Shown here in pieces: positions 47,732-58,497 of a stretch of 64,000 bases of DNA. Origin of the DNA: Cyathus striatus (Eukaryota > Basidiomycota > Agaricomycetes > Agaricales > Nidulariaceae). The notes under the pieces were generated by a model that saw only the letters and a list, made by a program, of their open reading frames with translations, was not told where the DNA came from and ran no database searches. Each line of letters begins with the position of its first letter. The stretch's first letter is position 1. The stretch is from assembly GCA_025738555.1 (NCBI GenBank), contig JAOVFP010000001.1, forward strand, positions 7,626,001 to 7,690,000. The letters run 5' to 3'. The position numbers and the translations under genes were made by a program.

Positions 47732-47959
47732 TTACCCCCCCTTTAAGAGTCATGTCCTCACGACATTTCAATATCTTCTTCAGTTCTTCGTAAATGTCGA
47801 ATTTGATTTTTGAAAAAGTTTAGGCAAGGGGTAAGAAAGGGGCTAATCATGAATGCAACGATAAAAGATAGAAAAATAGAAAAGACAAGGAGAGTGGTGT
47901 AAATGATGTTGATAGTGGAAGTCATGGTATGGATAGTTTATGAAAATAAGAAGGTCATA

Positions 47960-50335
47960 TATTTATATATTCAGAGCTTCCAGATTTTCCCAATAAAATT
48001 TTTTTAGTAAACTCTTGGCTCCTGTTAGTGCAGTAATTGGTTCCCAAGTGCAGTGTTCCATTGAGTATCCTTTCCATTTAATTTTATATAAGATTTTCTT
48101 TCAGTTCTTTTTCCATGCTAAAATAGATTCTACTTCATATTGTTCCTGATCATCAATTAGAATTGCAGGTGGAGGTTTCAGTTTTTGTTGTGATTTGTAT
48201 TGTGCTGGAATATACTTTGTAAGTAATTGAGTGTTAAATGTGGGATGTTTTCTATTCCAGGTTTTTGGCAATTCAAGTTCATATGAAGCTAATCCTACTT
48301 TCTTAATTATTTTGAAGGGACCATATCATTTATCATCTAGTTTTGCTACTGGTCTATCAGAGTTAATATTAATTCCTTTGACATATACTTGATCTCCAGG
48401 TTTATATTCAGGCGATGCTTGTCTATTTCTGTCATAGCCTCGTTTCATTGCTTTGTTTGAAAGAGTAAGTGCAGCCCTAGCATTTTCTCTGGCTTTAGTC
48501 ATAGTCGTAATAAATTCTTCAACTCCAATAATCCATGAAGTTCCATTAGGTCTTATTCCAGTATAAGGATGATGGCCATACATTAAATAAAATGGCGTAT
48601 ATCCTGTGGCTCGATGTATGGTATTGTTATAATTAAACTCTGTTACTGCTAGTTTTTCTGCCCAATCGTTTTGATCGTAGTTCACATAAATTCTTAAATA
48701 CTGTTCGATTTCTTGATTTACTCTCTCAACTTGACCATTAGTCTGTGGTCTATAAGAGGTATGGTGTGAATCACTTAGTCACCACAACTTTTGTACAAGG
48801 AAAAGTCACTTGATATTTCTCATGCAAAATAACCCCATTTTCTTATTCCTCTTGTAAAAATGCTTGCTTTGATGAACTGGATGGTTCTACTAAACAGTTT
48901 GTCAAAATTCCCAAAACTGAGCGAGTTATATTTTTCACACATTCCAGATTTTGCCGAATTACCATATCGGGAAGGTAATTACTATAAATAGACATGGTTA
49001 GTCATCATTCTTATGCTTAAAATTTGTGAGGAAGCTAGCATTTCACCTTACAATCTACTCTTTTGATGAAGTATCAATATCATACAGATATAATATACTC
49101 TTAAACCTTCAAAAAGATGCACAAAATCAGCACAAAAATTTCAAAAAATTTTGTGGCCCAATTTTGCTGCTGTACAAAACTAGTGGTGACTAAGTGATCT
49201 GCACCATAGATAAATTCATTCGAACACCTAATCTTTTGGTGAATTCTCTGGTGAAATGTGAAGCAAATTGTGATCCTCAGTCACTAATTACTCTTTGAGG
49301 CATTCTGAAGTTTTTAAATACTTTTTCCAAATATAGTTTGGCAACTCCTGGACTATCAATTTGTTGATTACATGGAATAAATGCCACCATTTTAGTAAAT
49401 CAGTCAACTACTACCATTAGGAAATCGAATCCTTGTGATAATGGTAACGGTCTGACAAAGTCTATTGATACCATATGCCATGGTCCTTCAGGGATACTAT
49501 TAGGGTTTAGGAGTCCAACAGGTTTAGATCAATGAATATTCGTTCTTTGACATGCTTCACATCCAGATACATATTTTTTGATATCAGATCTTAATCTAGG
49601 CCACCAATAATTTCTTGTGATCAATTCCTGTGTTTTATATTCTCCATGATGTCCTGAAACTGCTGAATCATGGCATAATCTAATAATTCTTTCTCTTAAT
49701 TTGGCATTTTTTGGAATATAAACTCAATCCTTCCATGTAATAATTCCCTCAGGAGATTCATTCCAATCTTTTGATTCAAGGTTAAGCATCTTGATTACTT
49801 CTTTATCCCTATTATTTCTAGATTTACGAACTTGTTCCATTATTTCTTCGTCTTCTCCATGGACTTCATATGTTACTCTGAAATGTTCTGATTTGAGTAA
49901 TATAAGATCTTCATTGTCTAAATCTCCTTGATCATGTCCAGCCCTTCATGATAATAAATCCGCCTTTGTCATTTGGTTTCCAGGCTTATGATGTAATGTA
50001 TAATGGAATTCCTGTAATTTGGTATTCCATCGCACCTGTCTACAGTTTATTTTTTGTGGTTTTCTGAAGTATTGTAGATTCTCATGATCTGTCCATATTT
50101 TGAAGATTTGTCTTGCTCCTAGAAGATATTGTCGCCAAGTGTCAAGTGCTCTCATAATGGCAAGCATTTCTTTATCGTAAATCTCATAATTCCTTTCTGT
50201 TGGACTCAAAGCATGTGATAGAAATGCGATTGGTTTCCATTTCCCATCTGGTTGTTCTTGGGAAAGAATGGCTCCATTTGTGAAATCAGAGGAATCAGCT
50301 TCTACTCAATATTTTCCATCATCATTCGGCATTGC
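47960..50335 (-). pseudogene. pol: gypsy C pol, distal part: RNase H, integrase, chromodomain
   Basis: Reading leftwards from 50330: RNase H (VEADSSDF, LSHALSPTERNYEIYDKEML, WTDHENLQYF, ending TKADLLS at 49946); integrase zinc domain (HDSAVSGHHGEYKT ... CEACQ) and core with SIDFVRPL, ISD*GSQF and YRPQTNGQVE; GPFKIIKKVG; and a C-terminal chromodomain (YEVESILAWKK ... YKIKWKGYSMEHCTWEP, about 48150-48040). In-frame TGA stands at expected Arg in LLS*RAG (49946), VVD*FTK (49400), ISD*GSQF (49277), WKD*VYI, NIH*SKP and others. A MITE (48762-49206) interrupts the integrase between NLS and TSYRP. Confidence 0.85.
48762..49206. mobile_element. 445-bp MITE with TA target duplication
   Basis: Inverted termini of about 36 bp: TGGTGTGAATCACTTAGTCA (left) and, inward from the right, TGGTGCAGATCACTTAGTCA, both continuing CCAC..TTTTGTAC. 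It is flanked by TA on both sides (48760-48761 and 49207-49208). Deleting the insert plus one TA restores the integrase frame exactly (NLS then TSYRPQ). No ORF is present. TA duplication suggests Tc1/mariner or pogo-type mobilisation. Confidence 0.85.
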
Positions 50336-51101
50336 TGTTACGTACCGATTCTCTTCCTGTTTAGAAGTGGTTGCGAAGACACCCGGAGGGTGTGGGAGAA
50401 CTATAACGGAAACCCGAAGTGAGTACGGGTGCGGGAACGTAGAGCGGAAGTGCGGAAAGAACCGTGGCTTCAGCTTGTGTGCTGTGCCGCCTGGATATCC
50501 CCAGGGAATGGTTCGTATTTCGAGGAAGATGATATGTAACCAAGGAAGACGTTCCAGAGTATAAGAGAAGGCTTCGCCACTACACTAGGTAGTGGGAGAG
50601 AAACCCGAAGGAAAACCCGGAGCGGGTTTCAGAACTTAGAGTAGGAAGAAAGTGTACAGAGTTGATACGAATACTAAAGACTACCTATTACATCTGGAAG
50701 ACTACTTATACTAAGTAGGAACCTGTAGATACGAATGTAGAAGTATTATACAAAGGACAAGTCAAAGGAGTAAGTAGGAAATGAAGTCTTGGCAAAGCGG
50801 AGTAGGGCGCAAATGACGCGCTCAGAATGAAGAATAAGGAACTAATCTACAAAGGCCATAATGAAACGTATAAGTAGGAATGGAAGGGAGGAGTAATAGA
50901 ATGATGACGCGGTGAGGCCGTCATAAGAGAAAGTACGTATCCGGGATACCCGATAGAAAACCCGACGGGTTCCGGAGTACGTTCCCGGGCGGGAACGTCG
51001 GGAAGTGTAAACCCGAAGCGGGTACGTTCCGGGAACGGACCGGGTATGTTGGAAGGTCACGTGGGAACGTCGGCACGATGTATCCGGACACGGATATAAC
51101 A
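50336..51101 (-). repeat. gypsy B 3' LTR
   Basis: TGTTACGTACCGATTC ... CGGATATAACA. Minus-strand AAAAGGGGATAC abuts it at 51102-51113 as the polypurine tract. Differences from the other LTR include T/C near 50482 and run-length changes near 50605, 50805 and 50975. Confidence 0.95.
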
Positions 51102-51149
51102 GTATCCCCTTTTAGGGCCGAGCCCACGAGGTCATACTGTGTGCGAGAA

Positions 51150-51156
51150 TATATAA
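51150..51156 (+). promoter_or_regulatory. TATA box of the antisense zinc-cluster gene of gypsy B
   Basis: TATATAA, 93 bp before the ATG at 51243 and about 50 bp inside the 3' LTR. It corresponds in place to the one at 11952 in gypsy A. Confidence 0.6.
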
Positions 51157-51242
51157 CTAAAAATAATACAAGAAATCCTATTGGTCAGTAGATGTTCAAA
51201 TAAGAGAACAAGAGCGCATCTGATTCCTTTCTAACCCCCATC

Positions 51243-52330
51243 ATGGATAAGAGTGTCAATCTAGCAAATATTTCTTCGGAAGATTATGCTGCTTTCCTAG
51301 CCTATCGTGCGGCCAACCAACAGTCAGAAAATTCGACTCCAGCATCCCGGAGTAGTTCCGGAAAGCCGAGACCAAAGCCGAGGCCTATAAATCCGGCTCC
51401 AAGGCGGGAGAACGCCGCGTACGTAGCTGTTCCACCGGCAACACTTCCCTCTGTTCGTTCCGGGACGGCGGCAAATGCGGTTACGCCGCGGGTCGTAAAT
51501 CCGACGGAGACGAGTGTCGGGAGTGGGTCGGAAGCGTCGGGAGACGTGACGGGTTCTGGATATGAGGCGGAAAGTGGTGGAAACATAGGAAATAGTAAGG
51601 GTAAGGGTACAGATGATTCTGGGGAGCCAAAGGAACTACGATACTATCATGATGTGCCTTGCATAAACTGTCAGGATCGGGGAACTGAGTGTTATCGCTT
51701 GAGGGAGTCAAACAGGTGAGTAAAACATGATTATCGGTCTGTATAGTTTATAGGAACTCCCTGTAGTGCTTGCGTTGCTTGCGGGGTGCTTAAGGGAAAA
51801 TGTTCCCTTAGCACTCGAGGCCGAACAAAGCCGGAACAAGTCCCGTTCCATCCGGTCCTTCGGAACACTCGGATACTCACATGGGTCCCCCATCCGTTGC
51901 GCCATCTCGCCAGTCGTCTCGTCAAAGCATGAAGCGGGCTCGGATCGACGACACGGATGATGAGTTGATCCGTCCTTCATCCGCAGTAGCGGGTCCATCG
52001 TTCCGATCCTCTAGTGCAAACGATTCTGCTAATCTGGTCTCCTTGTCCACTTCCATGAATGTCGCAACATCCATCCTAAGCGCGATGCGGCTGCAGAACG
52101 ATACTATCATCTCTTTGCAAAGGGAGATGATCACTCAACTCGGAAACCTCGCGGATACCAATCGTAAAGTGGTAGGCGAACTTGGTAAGTTGTCGCGAGT
52201 AGTTGCCGAAGTATCCAAGCACGTCGTCCATGTTTCCAACATCGAAACCCTGCTCGCGGAACGCCTCCGGGATCCGGATGCGTACGAGGAAGTTGTTACG
52301 GGTTCGGGATTGCGTCGGAAGGTGAAGTAG
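51243..52330 (+). CDS. antisense zinc-cluster protein carried by gypsy B
   Basis: Encoded opposite to gag-pol in the otherwise empty space between pol and the 3' LTR. Exon 1 (51243-51715) has a Ser/Pro-rich basic N-terminus and ends with VPCINCQDRGTECYRL. A 51-nt intron (51716-51766, GTGAGT...TGTAG) follows. Exon 2 opens SACVACGVLKGKCSL, so two C-x2-C-x6-C half-clusters are joined by splicing, resembling a fungal zinc cluster. After this a one-base shift is needed near 51810-51840 to enter the long frame to 52330. That frame has KRARIDDTDDE and a leucine/heptad-rich, probably coiled-coil segment (LQREMITQLGNLADTNRKVV) ending GLRRKVK. A DNA-binding or nucleic-acid role is suggested by the cluster and basic regions; no function is established. 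Confidence 0.65.
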
Positions 52331-52489
52331 GAGCTCGGGTCGAGTCGCAGACGCAGAGGGAGTGATGGAAATGATCGTAACACGTTACCAAAGTTCTAAT
52401 GTACTTGTATCTCGCTTTTTGGTTGTTATTCGTTGTTTTTGGTTTTTGTATAAGGTGAAACTGCAAGCGGATAATAAGTAACGTGAAAA

Positions 52490-55204
52490 TTAAGAAATAG
52501 GAGTAGGCCCGGGCTTATCCGGATAACGGGAGTGGAACTCTTCAATGATATCCGTAGCGTGTTCCAGTTCCGTGGCCGGAAGCCATGAAAACTCTTCATC
52601 GGTCCCTTCATACCCTAGCCAGCGTACATAGTACCTCAGTTTGCAACGCAAACGACGATCCAGTTTAGAGTCCAAGATTTCCGAGACCTCGTATTCAATA
52701 TCACCATCAACCTGGACAGGTGGTGGTGGAGGAATAATGCGATCTGGGATAGTATTTTCAGTATTGGGTTCAAGCATGGATACATGGAATACTGGGTGGA
52801 CTGCACGAAATTGTTCTGGAAGGCGCAAGGTACGCGAATGCGATCCGGCAAGTGCGATGACTTCAAAAGGTCCTAGGAACTTTTCTGCAAGTTTCCGGGA
52901 TGGTCGGGTTGTCCGGAAGTACTCGGCTTTAACGTATACCTTTGTCCCGACAGGGAATGCGGGTGCGGGTTTGCGACGCGCATCGGCGGGTGCTTGATAA
53001 CGTTTCTGCGCACTGAGTATTTCGGTCCGAAGCATCTCGTGAAGTTCCTCGAGGTTTACTGCGAAGTGCCGTGCACGAGCGGAAGTGAGATCACGTTCCG
53101 GATGTATCGCAAGGTTCGGGTGATAACCCTTGTTTGCGTAGAACGGTGAAATTCCTGTGGTTGCGCTCGGTGCATTATTGTAAGCAAATTCAGCAAGAGG
53201 TAAAAGATCACACCAGTTATCCTGCTGGTAGTTGCAGTAGGCCCGAAGGTATTGTTCCAGAGTTTGGTTTGTGCGTTCCGTTTGGCCGTCGCCTTCGGGA
53301 TGATAACCCGAGGTGAAATGTAAAGTGATGTCGAGGGCCGTACCGAGGGAGCGGAAGAAATGTGACACAAACTCGGAACCACGATCGGAAGTGATGTGTT
53401 CCGGGACTCCGTGCTTGGAAAAGACATGAAGTACAAATAGAAGCGCAAGGTCGGAAGAAGAGCAAGTGGTATGAGTGGGAATGAAGATAGACTGCTTGGA
53501 GAAACGATCCACGATAACGAGTATAGAATCATACTTGGAAGCCGATGATTTTGGAAGTTGATCTATGAAATCCATAGATATCGAATGCCATGGGCGTCCG
53601 GGAACCGGAAGTTGTTTCAGGGTTCCGTACGGGCGGTGGCGCTGTGGTTTAGAACGCATGCAAGTATTACAAGACTTACAATAGTCCTTTACAAACGTCC
53701 GTATAAGCGGCCAAGTATATTCGCGTCGAATTAGCTCGAGGGTCTTGTTCTGTCCAAGGTGTCCTGAAAGCGGGTGGTCGTGTTTGTACTGTAAAACCCG
53801 AAGCCGAAGGGTTCCGGAGTCCGGAACATAGATCCGGTTATCTAGACGGAGGAAACCGTCCGGGGTTACAGTCCAACGATTCTCGGGAGTCCGCATTCGG
53901 ATAACTGCGACCGGGTCATTAGGGAGAGCTGATAATATGTCAGTATGTAACTGTTCAATGTCCATGATGATACTAGCGCGAAGAGCAGGTACAATAAGTG
54001 AGGTTGCTCGGAGAGAAGTGATAAGCTGTTCCTGGGTGAACACTGGACGATAGTTATGCGGATTGACCTTAGCGTAGTCGCTATCCCCCTCTTTAGGGTA
54101 GACGTCCCATCGTCTAGTCAGAGCATCCGGCTTCGCCCCGAGTTTTCCGGGTCGAAAGCGGATCACTAGATTGAACTGGGAAAGATACTCGGACCATCGG
54201 GCTTGTCGTCGGGACAAGATCTTGGTTGTGGAAAAGTATTCCAAGTTCTTGTGGTCTGTGACGACATCGATGGGTGAACCGGAACCTTCCAGGTAATGAC
54301 GCCAGACTTGGAATGCTTCGAAGATAGCAAGCAATTCCTTGTCGTGGGTGTCGTAGTTTAACTCGGGAGGTGTAAAGGTTCGTGAGTGGAAAGCGATAGG
54401 GTGAATCTCGCCATCATCGGAAACTATAGACAGGATAGCAGCCAACGCGTAATCCGAAGCGTCGGTTTCCACGATGAGCTGCTTGTCGGGAACCCAATGG
54501 GTAAGAATGGGTGCCGACGTGAAAGCGTCCTTAAGTTCAGTGAAAGCGGAACGGCATTTTTCCGAGAAGTTCCACGGATTACCCTTCCGGGTAAGGCGGG
54601 TGAGCGGAACAACTATGTCGGAATAGTTGTATATAAAACGCCGATAGAAATTAGCGAACCCAAGGAAGGATTGAATGTCTTTTACTTTCCTTGGTTCCGG
54701 CCATTCTTGAATAGTCTTCACCTTTGTTGGAGACATGGTGAGACCGTTGGGCGATAGTATATATCCGAGATATTCCACGGATTCCGAGTGGAACTCACAC
54801 TTATCGCGCGCGCGTACAACCCGTGCTTCCGGAGTCGACGCAAAACTTCCCTGACATGTTGGCGATGTTGCAAGCAAGTTATCAGAGTATATAAGGATGT
54901 CATCCAAATAAACTATGACGCACACATCAAGAAGGTCTTTGAAAACATCGTTCATGAAGCGTTGGAAACCCGCGGGTGCATTGGAAAGTCCGAAGGGCAT
55001 GACTAGCCATTCAAAGGATCCATAGCGAGTCCGGAAAGCGGTTTTCCATTCATCGTCCTCAGCAATGCGGACCAGGTGGTACGCATGACGCAGGTCGATC
55101 TTGGTGTAGATACGGGCGCGACGGGGACTGTCGAGCAAATCTGAAATGAGTGGCAAAGGATAACGATCCTTTTTAGAAATAGCGTTCAACCCGCGGAAAT
55201 CCAC
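52490..55204 (-). CDS. pol: gypsy B pol: reverse transcriptase, RNase H, integrase, chromodomain
   Basis: 904 codons open from MDFRGLNAIS. RT: KIDLRHAYHLVRI, MPFGLSNAPAGFQ and the active-site YLDD at residues 99-102. Near residues 110-135 two compensating indels (about 54895 and 54815) garble the segment before KCEFHSESVEYLGYIL. RNase H follows (VETDASDYALAAIL, VVTDHKNLEYF). Integrase: HHCC zinc region (HPLSGHLGQNKTL ... YCKSCNTC) and catalytic D, D, E in SMDFIDQLP, SDRGSEF and YHPEGDGQTE. VHPVFHVSMLEP precedes a C-terminal chromodomain (YEVSEILDSKLD ... YVRWLGYEGTDEEFSWLPA). The true frame starts upstream; a one-base deletion near 55247 separates it from the protease part. Confidence 0.9.
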   Translation of the reverse strand: MDFRGLNAISKKDRYPLPLISDLLDSPRRARIYTKIDLRHAYHLVRIAEDDEWKTAFRTRYGSFEWLVMPFGLSNAPAGFQRFMNDVFKDLLDVCVIVYLDDILIYSDNLLATSPTCQGSFASTPEARVVRARDKCEFHSESVEYLGYILSPNGLTMSPTKVKTIQEWPEPRKVKDIQSFLGFANFYRRFIYNYSDIVVPLTRLTRKGNPWNFSEKCRSAFTELKDAFTSAPILTHWVPDKQLIVETDASDYALAAILSIVSDDGEIHPIAFHSRTFTPPELNYDTHDKELLAIFEAFQVWRHYLEGSGSPIDVVTDHKNLEYFSTTKILSRRQARWSEYLSQFNLVIRFRPGKLGAKPDALTRRWDVYPKEGDSDYAKVNPHNYRPVFTQEQLITSLRATSLIVPALRASIIMDIEQLHTDILSALPNDPVAVIRMRTPENRWTVTPDGFLRLDNRIYVPDSGTLRLRVLQYKHDHPLSGHLGQNKTLELIRREYTWPLIRTFVKDYCKSCNTCMRSKPQRHRPYGTLKQLPVPGRPWHSISMDFIDQLPKSSASKYDSILVIVDRFSKQSIFIPTHTTCSSSDLALLFVLHVFSKHGVPEHITSDRGSEFVSHFFRSLGTALDITLHFTSGYHPEGDGQTERTNQTLEQYLRAYCNYQQDNWCDLLPLAEFAYNNAPSATTGISPFYANKGYHPNLAIHPERDLTSARARHFAVNLEELHEMLRTEILSAQKRYQAPADARRKPAPAFPVGTKVYVKAEYFRTTRPSRKLAEKFLGPFEVIALAGSHSRTLRLPEQFRAVHPVFHVSMLEPNTENTIPDRIIPPPPPVQVDGDIEYEVSEILDSKLDRRLRCKLRYYVRWLGYEGTDEEFSWLPATELEHATDIIEEFHSRYPDKPGPTPIS

Positions 55205-56124
55205 ACAAAGCCGAAGCGATCCGTCCTTCTTGCGGACAAAAAGGACGGAGCCCCGTGCGGAGAGCGTGAAGGTTGAATAAATCCGATCCGGATATGTTCA
55301 TCGATGAATTCCCGAAGAGCGGAAAGCTCGGATTGGGAAAGGGAATAGATCCGACCTACAGGAGGTGAAGCACCTTCTTCTAGGTTGATCTTTAAGTCGT
55401 AGGGACGGTGAGGGGCAAGTGTATCTGCCCGGGACTTGCTAAATACATCAGCAAACTCGTGATACTCAGACGGTATTGAAGAGAGATCCGGAGCTTCCTC
55501 TGGATTGAGGGCAGCGGCGGAAGCGACAGCACCAAGCTGGATACGGAAAGTCTGTGCTCCCTCTAAACGGCATGCACGCGAGAAGGCGGCACCGTTTATT
55601 AGCGAAATGCTAGGAGGAGGTGGCAGAGACTCATCAGAGGTGACCGGAGATGGATCCTCGGAAGCGGAACCTGGTTCCGAGATCCCGGATTTGAGCGGAA
55701 GTTGCTCGGAAGTGTCTGGAGTCCGGAATGTTAATGAGCCCGATACCCAGTCAATCAACGGATTGAAGCGGGTGAGCCAATTGTATCCTAGGACTGCAGA
55801 ACACACGGAATCAAGAGGTGTCACATAGAGTTCAACTGTAATACATTCACCGGTAGGGAATAGTACAGGCAGTGTAACGAACTCGGTTATAACATGATTG
55901 GTGGTGCCATCGAAAAGTCTGAGAGCGATAGGTGGAGTAGGTGAGGTAGGAATAGCATGTGTCCGAACGAAAGATGAATCCATAAAACAATGGGTAGAAC
56001 CCGAATCGACTAGAGCGCTATATGAAACTGTACAGGGTGTAGGGAGAGCATGGATGGTACTACAAAGTGGAATATGAAGGGCATTGGGGTCGGAAAGAGC
56101 GGAAGCGTTGAGTCTTACCTGCAT
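55186..56124 (-). CDS. pol: gypsy B protease and N-terminal RT region
   Basis: 312 codons. The retroviral-type aspartic protease motif ALVDSGSTHCFMD has its Asp at residue 39, and VLGYNWLTRFNPLIDW closes the domain. A linker rich in Ser/Pro leads to FADVFSKSRADTLAPHRPYD and IGFIQPSRSPHGAP, the start of RT. There the frame runs out into FLSARRTDRF; the next frame reads the expected VLFVRKKDGSLRLCVDF, so a single G is missing near 55247. The overlap with the downstream ORF is therefore an artefact of that shift. Upstream it continues the frame that follows the gag zinc knuckle. Confidence 0.85.
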   Translation of the reverse strand: MQVRLNASALSDPNALHIPLCSTIHALPTPCTVSYSALVDSGSTHCFMDSSFVRTHAIPTSPTPPIALRLFDGTTNHVITEFVTLPVLFPTGECITVELYVTPLDSVCSAVLGYNWLTRFNPLIDWVSGSLTFRTPDTSEQLPLKSGISEPGSASEDPSPVTSDESLPPPPSISLINGAAFSRACRLEGAQTFRIQLGAVASAAALNPEEAPDLSSIPSEYHEFADVFSKSRADTLAPHRPYDLKINLEEGASPPVGRIYSLSQSELSALREFIDEHIRIGFIQPSRSPHGAPSFLSARRTDRFGFVWISAG

Positions 56125-57691
56125 CGGCTGCGCACAAGGGGAACAACGCGGTCCTCGGCTTGTGTGGTGTCCAGAGGACCGCTCCCTATTTTTCGAACCC
56201 GAAGCCGGGTTGGAAAGAGGCGCGGACCTGCGGGTCGAGGGACCCGCAGAAGCCGACGTAGGAGCCGAAGCGGATATTCCGGATGCCCGGGCTCTAGCCG
56301 CGGAAGAGGCAGAGCGGGGACATTCTTTGGCGCGATGCCCGGATTACCGCAGAACAAGCATAGATTGTTGTCCATGCGACGCTGACGTTCTTGTGGCAAA
56401 AGTTTGCCATCTCGACCAACCTTGTCATTCAATTCCGGCCTCCGCTGTTGGGGAGGCTGCGAGGAACGAGGTGGGTGACTACCAGCACGGTGGGGATAAC
56501 TCGGACGTGGCGCATATTGACCCGAAACGAGGCGGGAAGGCGCCGGGGTGACTGCGGAGCGGTTTGTAGTAGCTCTAACAGAGCTATCCGGAACCCGCGG
56601 ACCCCGAGGCTGGTGGGATTCCCGCGTACGCTCGGACTGGCGTTCCCAGTACCGACTATCGATCCCTTGAGCTAGTTTAATCATCCCGCGCTTTGTGGTA
56701 GGTTTCCCAACATGAGAGATCTCATCCTTAATGCGACCCGGAAACCCGGAATAGAGTCGGTGGCATAAGGACTTATCATCCCAGTCGGTGCGCTGTGCAA
56801 GCCTGTTGAACTGTACAAGATACTTGGACAGTTTCTGTGAATCCTTCATAACGAGGACATCCAGATCATTCTCGGCATCCCCTTCCGGGTTCGCTAACCC
56901 GAAGTTATCCTCTAGCATGACGACGAAAACCTCCCAAGAGTGAAGGAACTCATCATCAGCATAGGGATTGGAGAGGGTCGGCATAACGAGCTGAAGCGCG
57001 GTATCCCGAAGATATGCGAGAGCGAAGTTGACTTGGGAGTGTCCATCCGAGTATTGGGAAGGATTATTCCGGAAGTAAATTTGGCATTGAGTAATGAACT
57101 GCTCCAACTTCTCAGCACTGGAACCATCAAAAGTATCTGGCTTTTGAACGTTGCGTTCCCGACGTGTTCCCGATGTACCCCGGGCGGATTCCGCAACTCT
57201 CAAAAGAGCGGCAAGCCGGTCTTCCCGGGAGTGGCGCGCAAGAGGTGTGCGCCTGGGATTGTCGACATCATCCTCATCACCATCATCCCCTGAGTCTGAG
57301 GATGGTGGAGACGGAGGATTGGGCTGAGAAGGAGGTGGAGGTGGCGGTCCAATGGTACCACCATCAGAGCCGTGACCTCGGGAGTGTCCCGGTCTGCTGC
57401 GACTGTACCGTATGGCGGTGGAGTGCCATCCGGAGGAGCCTGAGCAGATCCGAGGTTCCCGGCTGCAGGAACAGAAAGTAGCTGAGCGGAAGTCGAGGGT
57501 GGACCCAGGAAAGTAGCACTAGGAGGTGGTGCTGGGCTGGGTGTAACCCGAGACGGTGTAGAAGGTAGAGAACCTGAAGTACTCCGTGGAGGCTGTTGCC
57601 TCGTAGCTGCACGGGTGGCACGAGCACCCACAGCATTGGTATGACTAGCGGTATGCGCTGTGCGAGTAACCGAAGTCCCAGTTGGAGCCAT
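56115..57691 (-). pseudogene. gag: gypsy B gag with zinc knuckle, two frameshifts
   Basis: ATG at 57691 (MAPTGTSVTRTAHTASH) opens a Ser/Pro/Thr-rich N-terminus. Near 57400 the frame must change to reach GSDGGTIGPPPPPP and SSDSGDDGDEDD. The capsid-like part follows (KPDTFDGSSAEKLEQFITQC, WEVFVVMLEDNFG, DDKSLCHRLYSGFPGRIKDE). The nucleocapsid knuckle starts CLFCGNPG at about 56350, but one G is missing at about 56343. In the current frame its His and third Cys are lost; one frame over, HRAKEC completes CX2CX4HX4C. That second frame runs directly into the protease ORF, so gag-pol was probably one continuous frame. Confidence 0.85.
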
Positions 57692-57727
57692 GATAAAGAG
57701 ATATCCAAGGTATCAGTATTCGTATAC

Positions 57728-58492
57728 TGTTACGTACCGATTCTCTTCCTGTTTAGAAGTGGTTGCGAAGACACCCGGAGGGTGTGGGAGAACTATAACG
57801 GAAACCCGAAGTGAGTACGGGTGCGGGAACGTAGAGCGGAAGTGCGGAAAGAACCGTGGCTTCAGCTTGTGTGCTGCGCCGCCTGGATATCCCCAGGGAA
57901 TGGTTCGTATTTCGAGGAAGATGATATGTAACCAAGGAAGACGTTCCAGAGTATAAGAGAAGGCTTCGCCACTACACTAGGTAGTGGGAGAGAAACCGAA
58001 GGAAAACCCGGAGCGGGTTTCAGAACTTAGAGTAGGAAGAAAGTGTACAGAGTTGATACGAATACTAAAGACTACCTATTACATCTGGAAGACTACTTAT
58101 ACTAAGTAGGAACCTGTAGATACGAATGTAGAAGTATTATACAAAGGACAAGTCAAAGGAGTAAGTAGGAAATGAAGTCTTGGCAAAGCGGAGTAGGGGC
58201 GCAAATGACGCGCTCAGAATGAAGAATAAGGAACTAATCTACAAAGGCCATAATGAAACGTATAAGTAGGAATGGAAGGGAGGAGTAATAGAATGATGAC
58301 GCGGTGAGGCCGTCATAAGAGAAAGTACGTATCCGGGATACCCGATAGAAAACCCGACGGGTTCCGGGTACGTTCCCGGGCGGGAACGTCGGGAAGTGTA
58401 AACCCGAAGCGGGTACGTTCCGGGAACGGACCGGGTATGTTGGAAGGTCACGTGGGAACGTCGGCACGATGTATCCGGACACGGATATAACA
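57728..58492 (-). repeat. gypsy B 5' LTR
   Basis: 765 bp, the partner of 50336-51101. The gag ATG (57691) is 37 bp inside it, leaving a very short leader; no tRNA-type primer-binding site (TGG...) is obvious directly next to the LTR. Confidence 0.95.
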
Positions 58493-58497
58493 ATTGC

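Larger units (their letters stand above)
50336..58492 (-). mobile_element. gypsy element B: young nested chromodomain Ty3/gypsy retrotransposon
   Basis: Flanked by a perfect ATTGC duplication (50331-50335 and 58493-58497). The site is in the reverse transcriptase/RNase H region of gypsy C; removing B rejoins SAPILA to the frame ahead of NDDGKY. The two LTRs (766 and 765 bp) differ at only a handful of positions, mostly single-base run-length changes, which implies recent insertion. Base composition is CpG-rich, in sharp contrast to its host element. It encodes gag, protease, RT, RNase H, integrase and chromodomain on minus and a zinc-cluster protein on plus. Confidence 0.95.

Noticed and set aside
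51302..51711. Minus-strand ORFs opposite the zinc-cluster gene of gypsy B
   Set aside because: They are shadows of the plus-strand gene. The plus strand has the cysteine clusters, intron borders, TATA box and a homologue in gypsy A.
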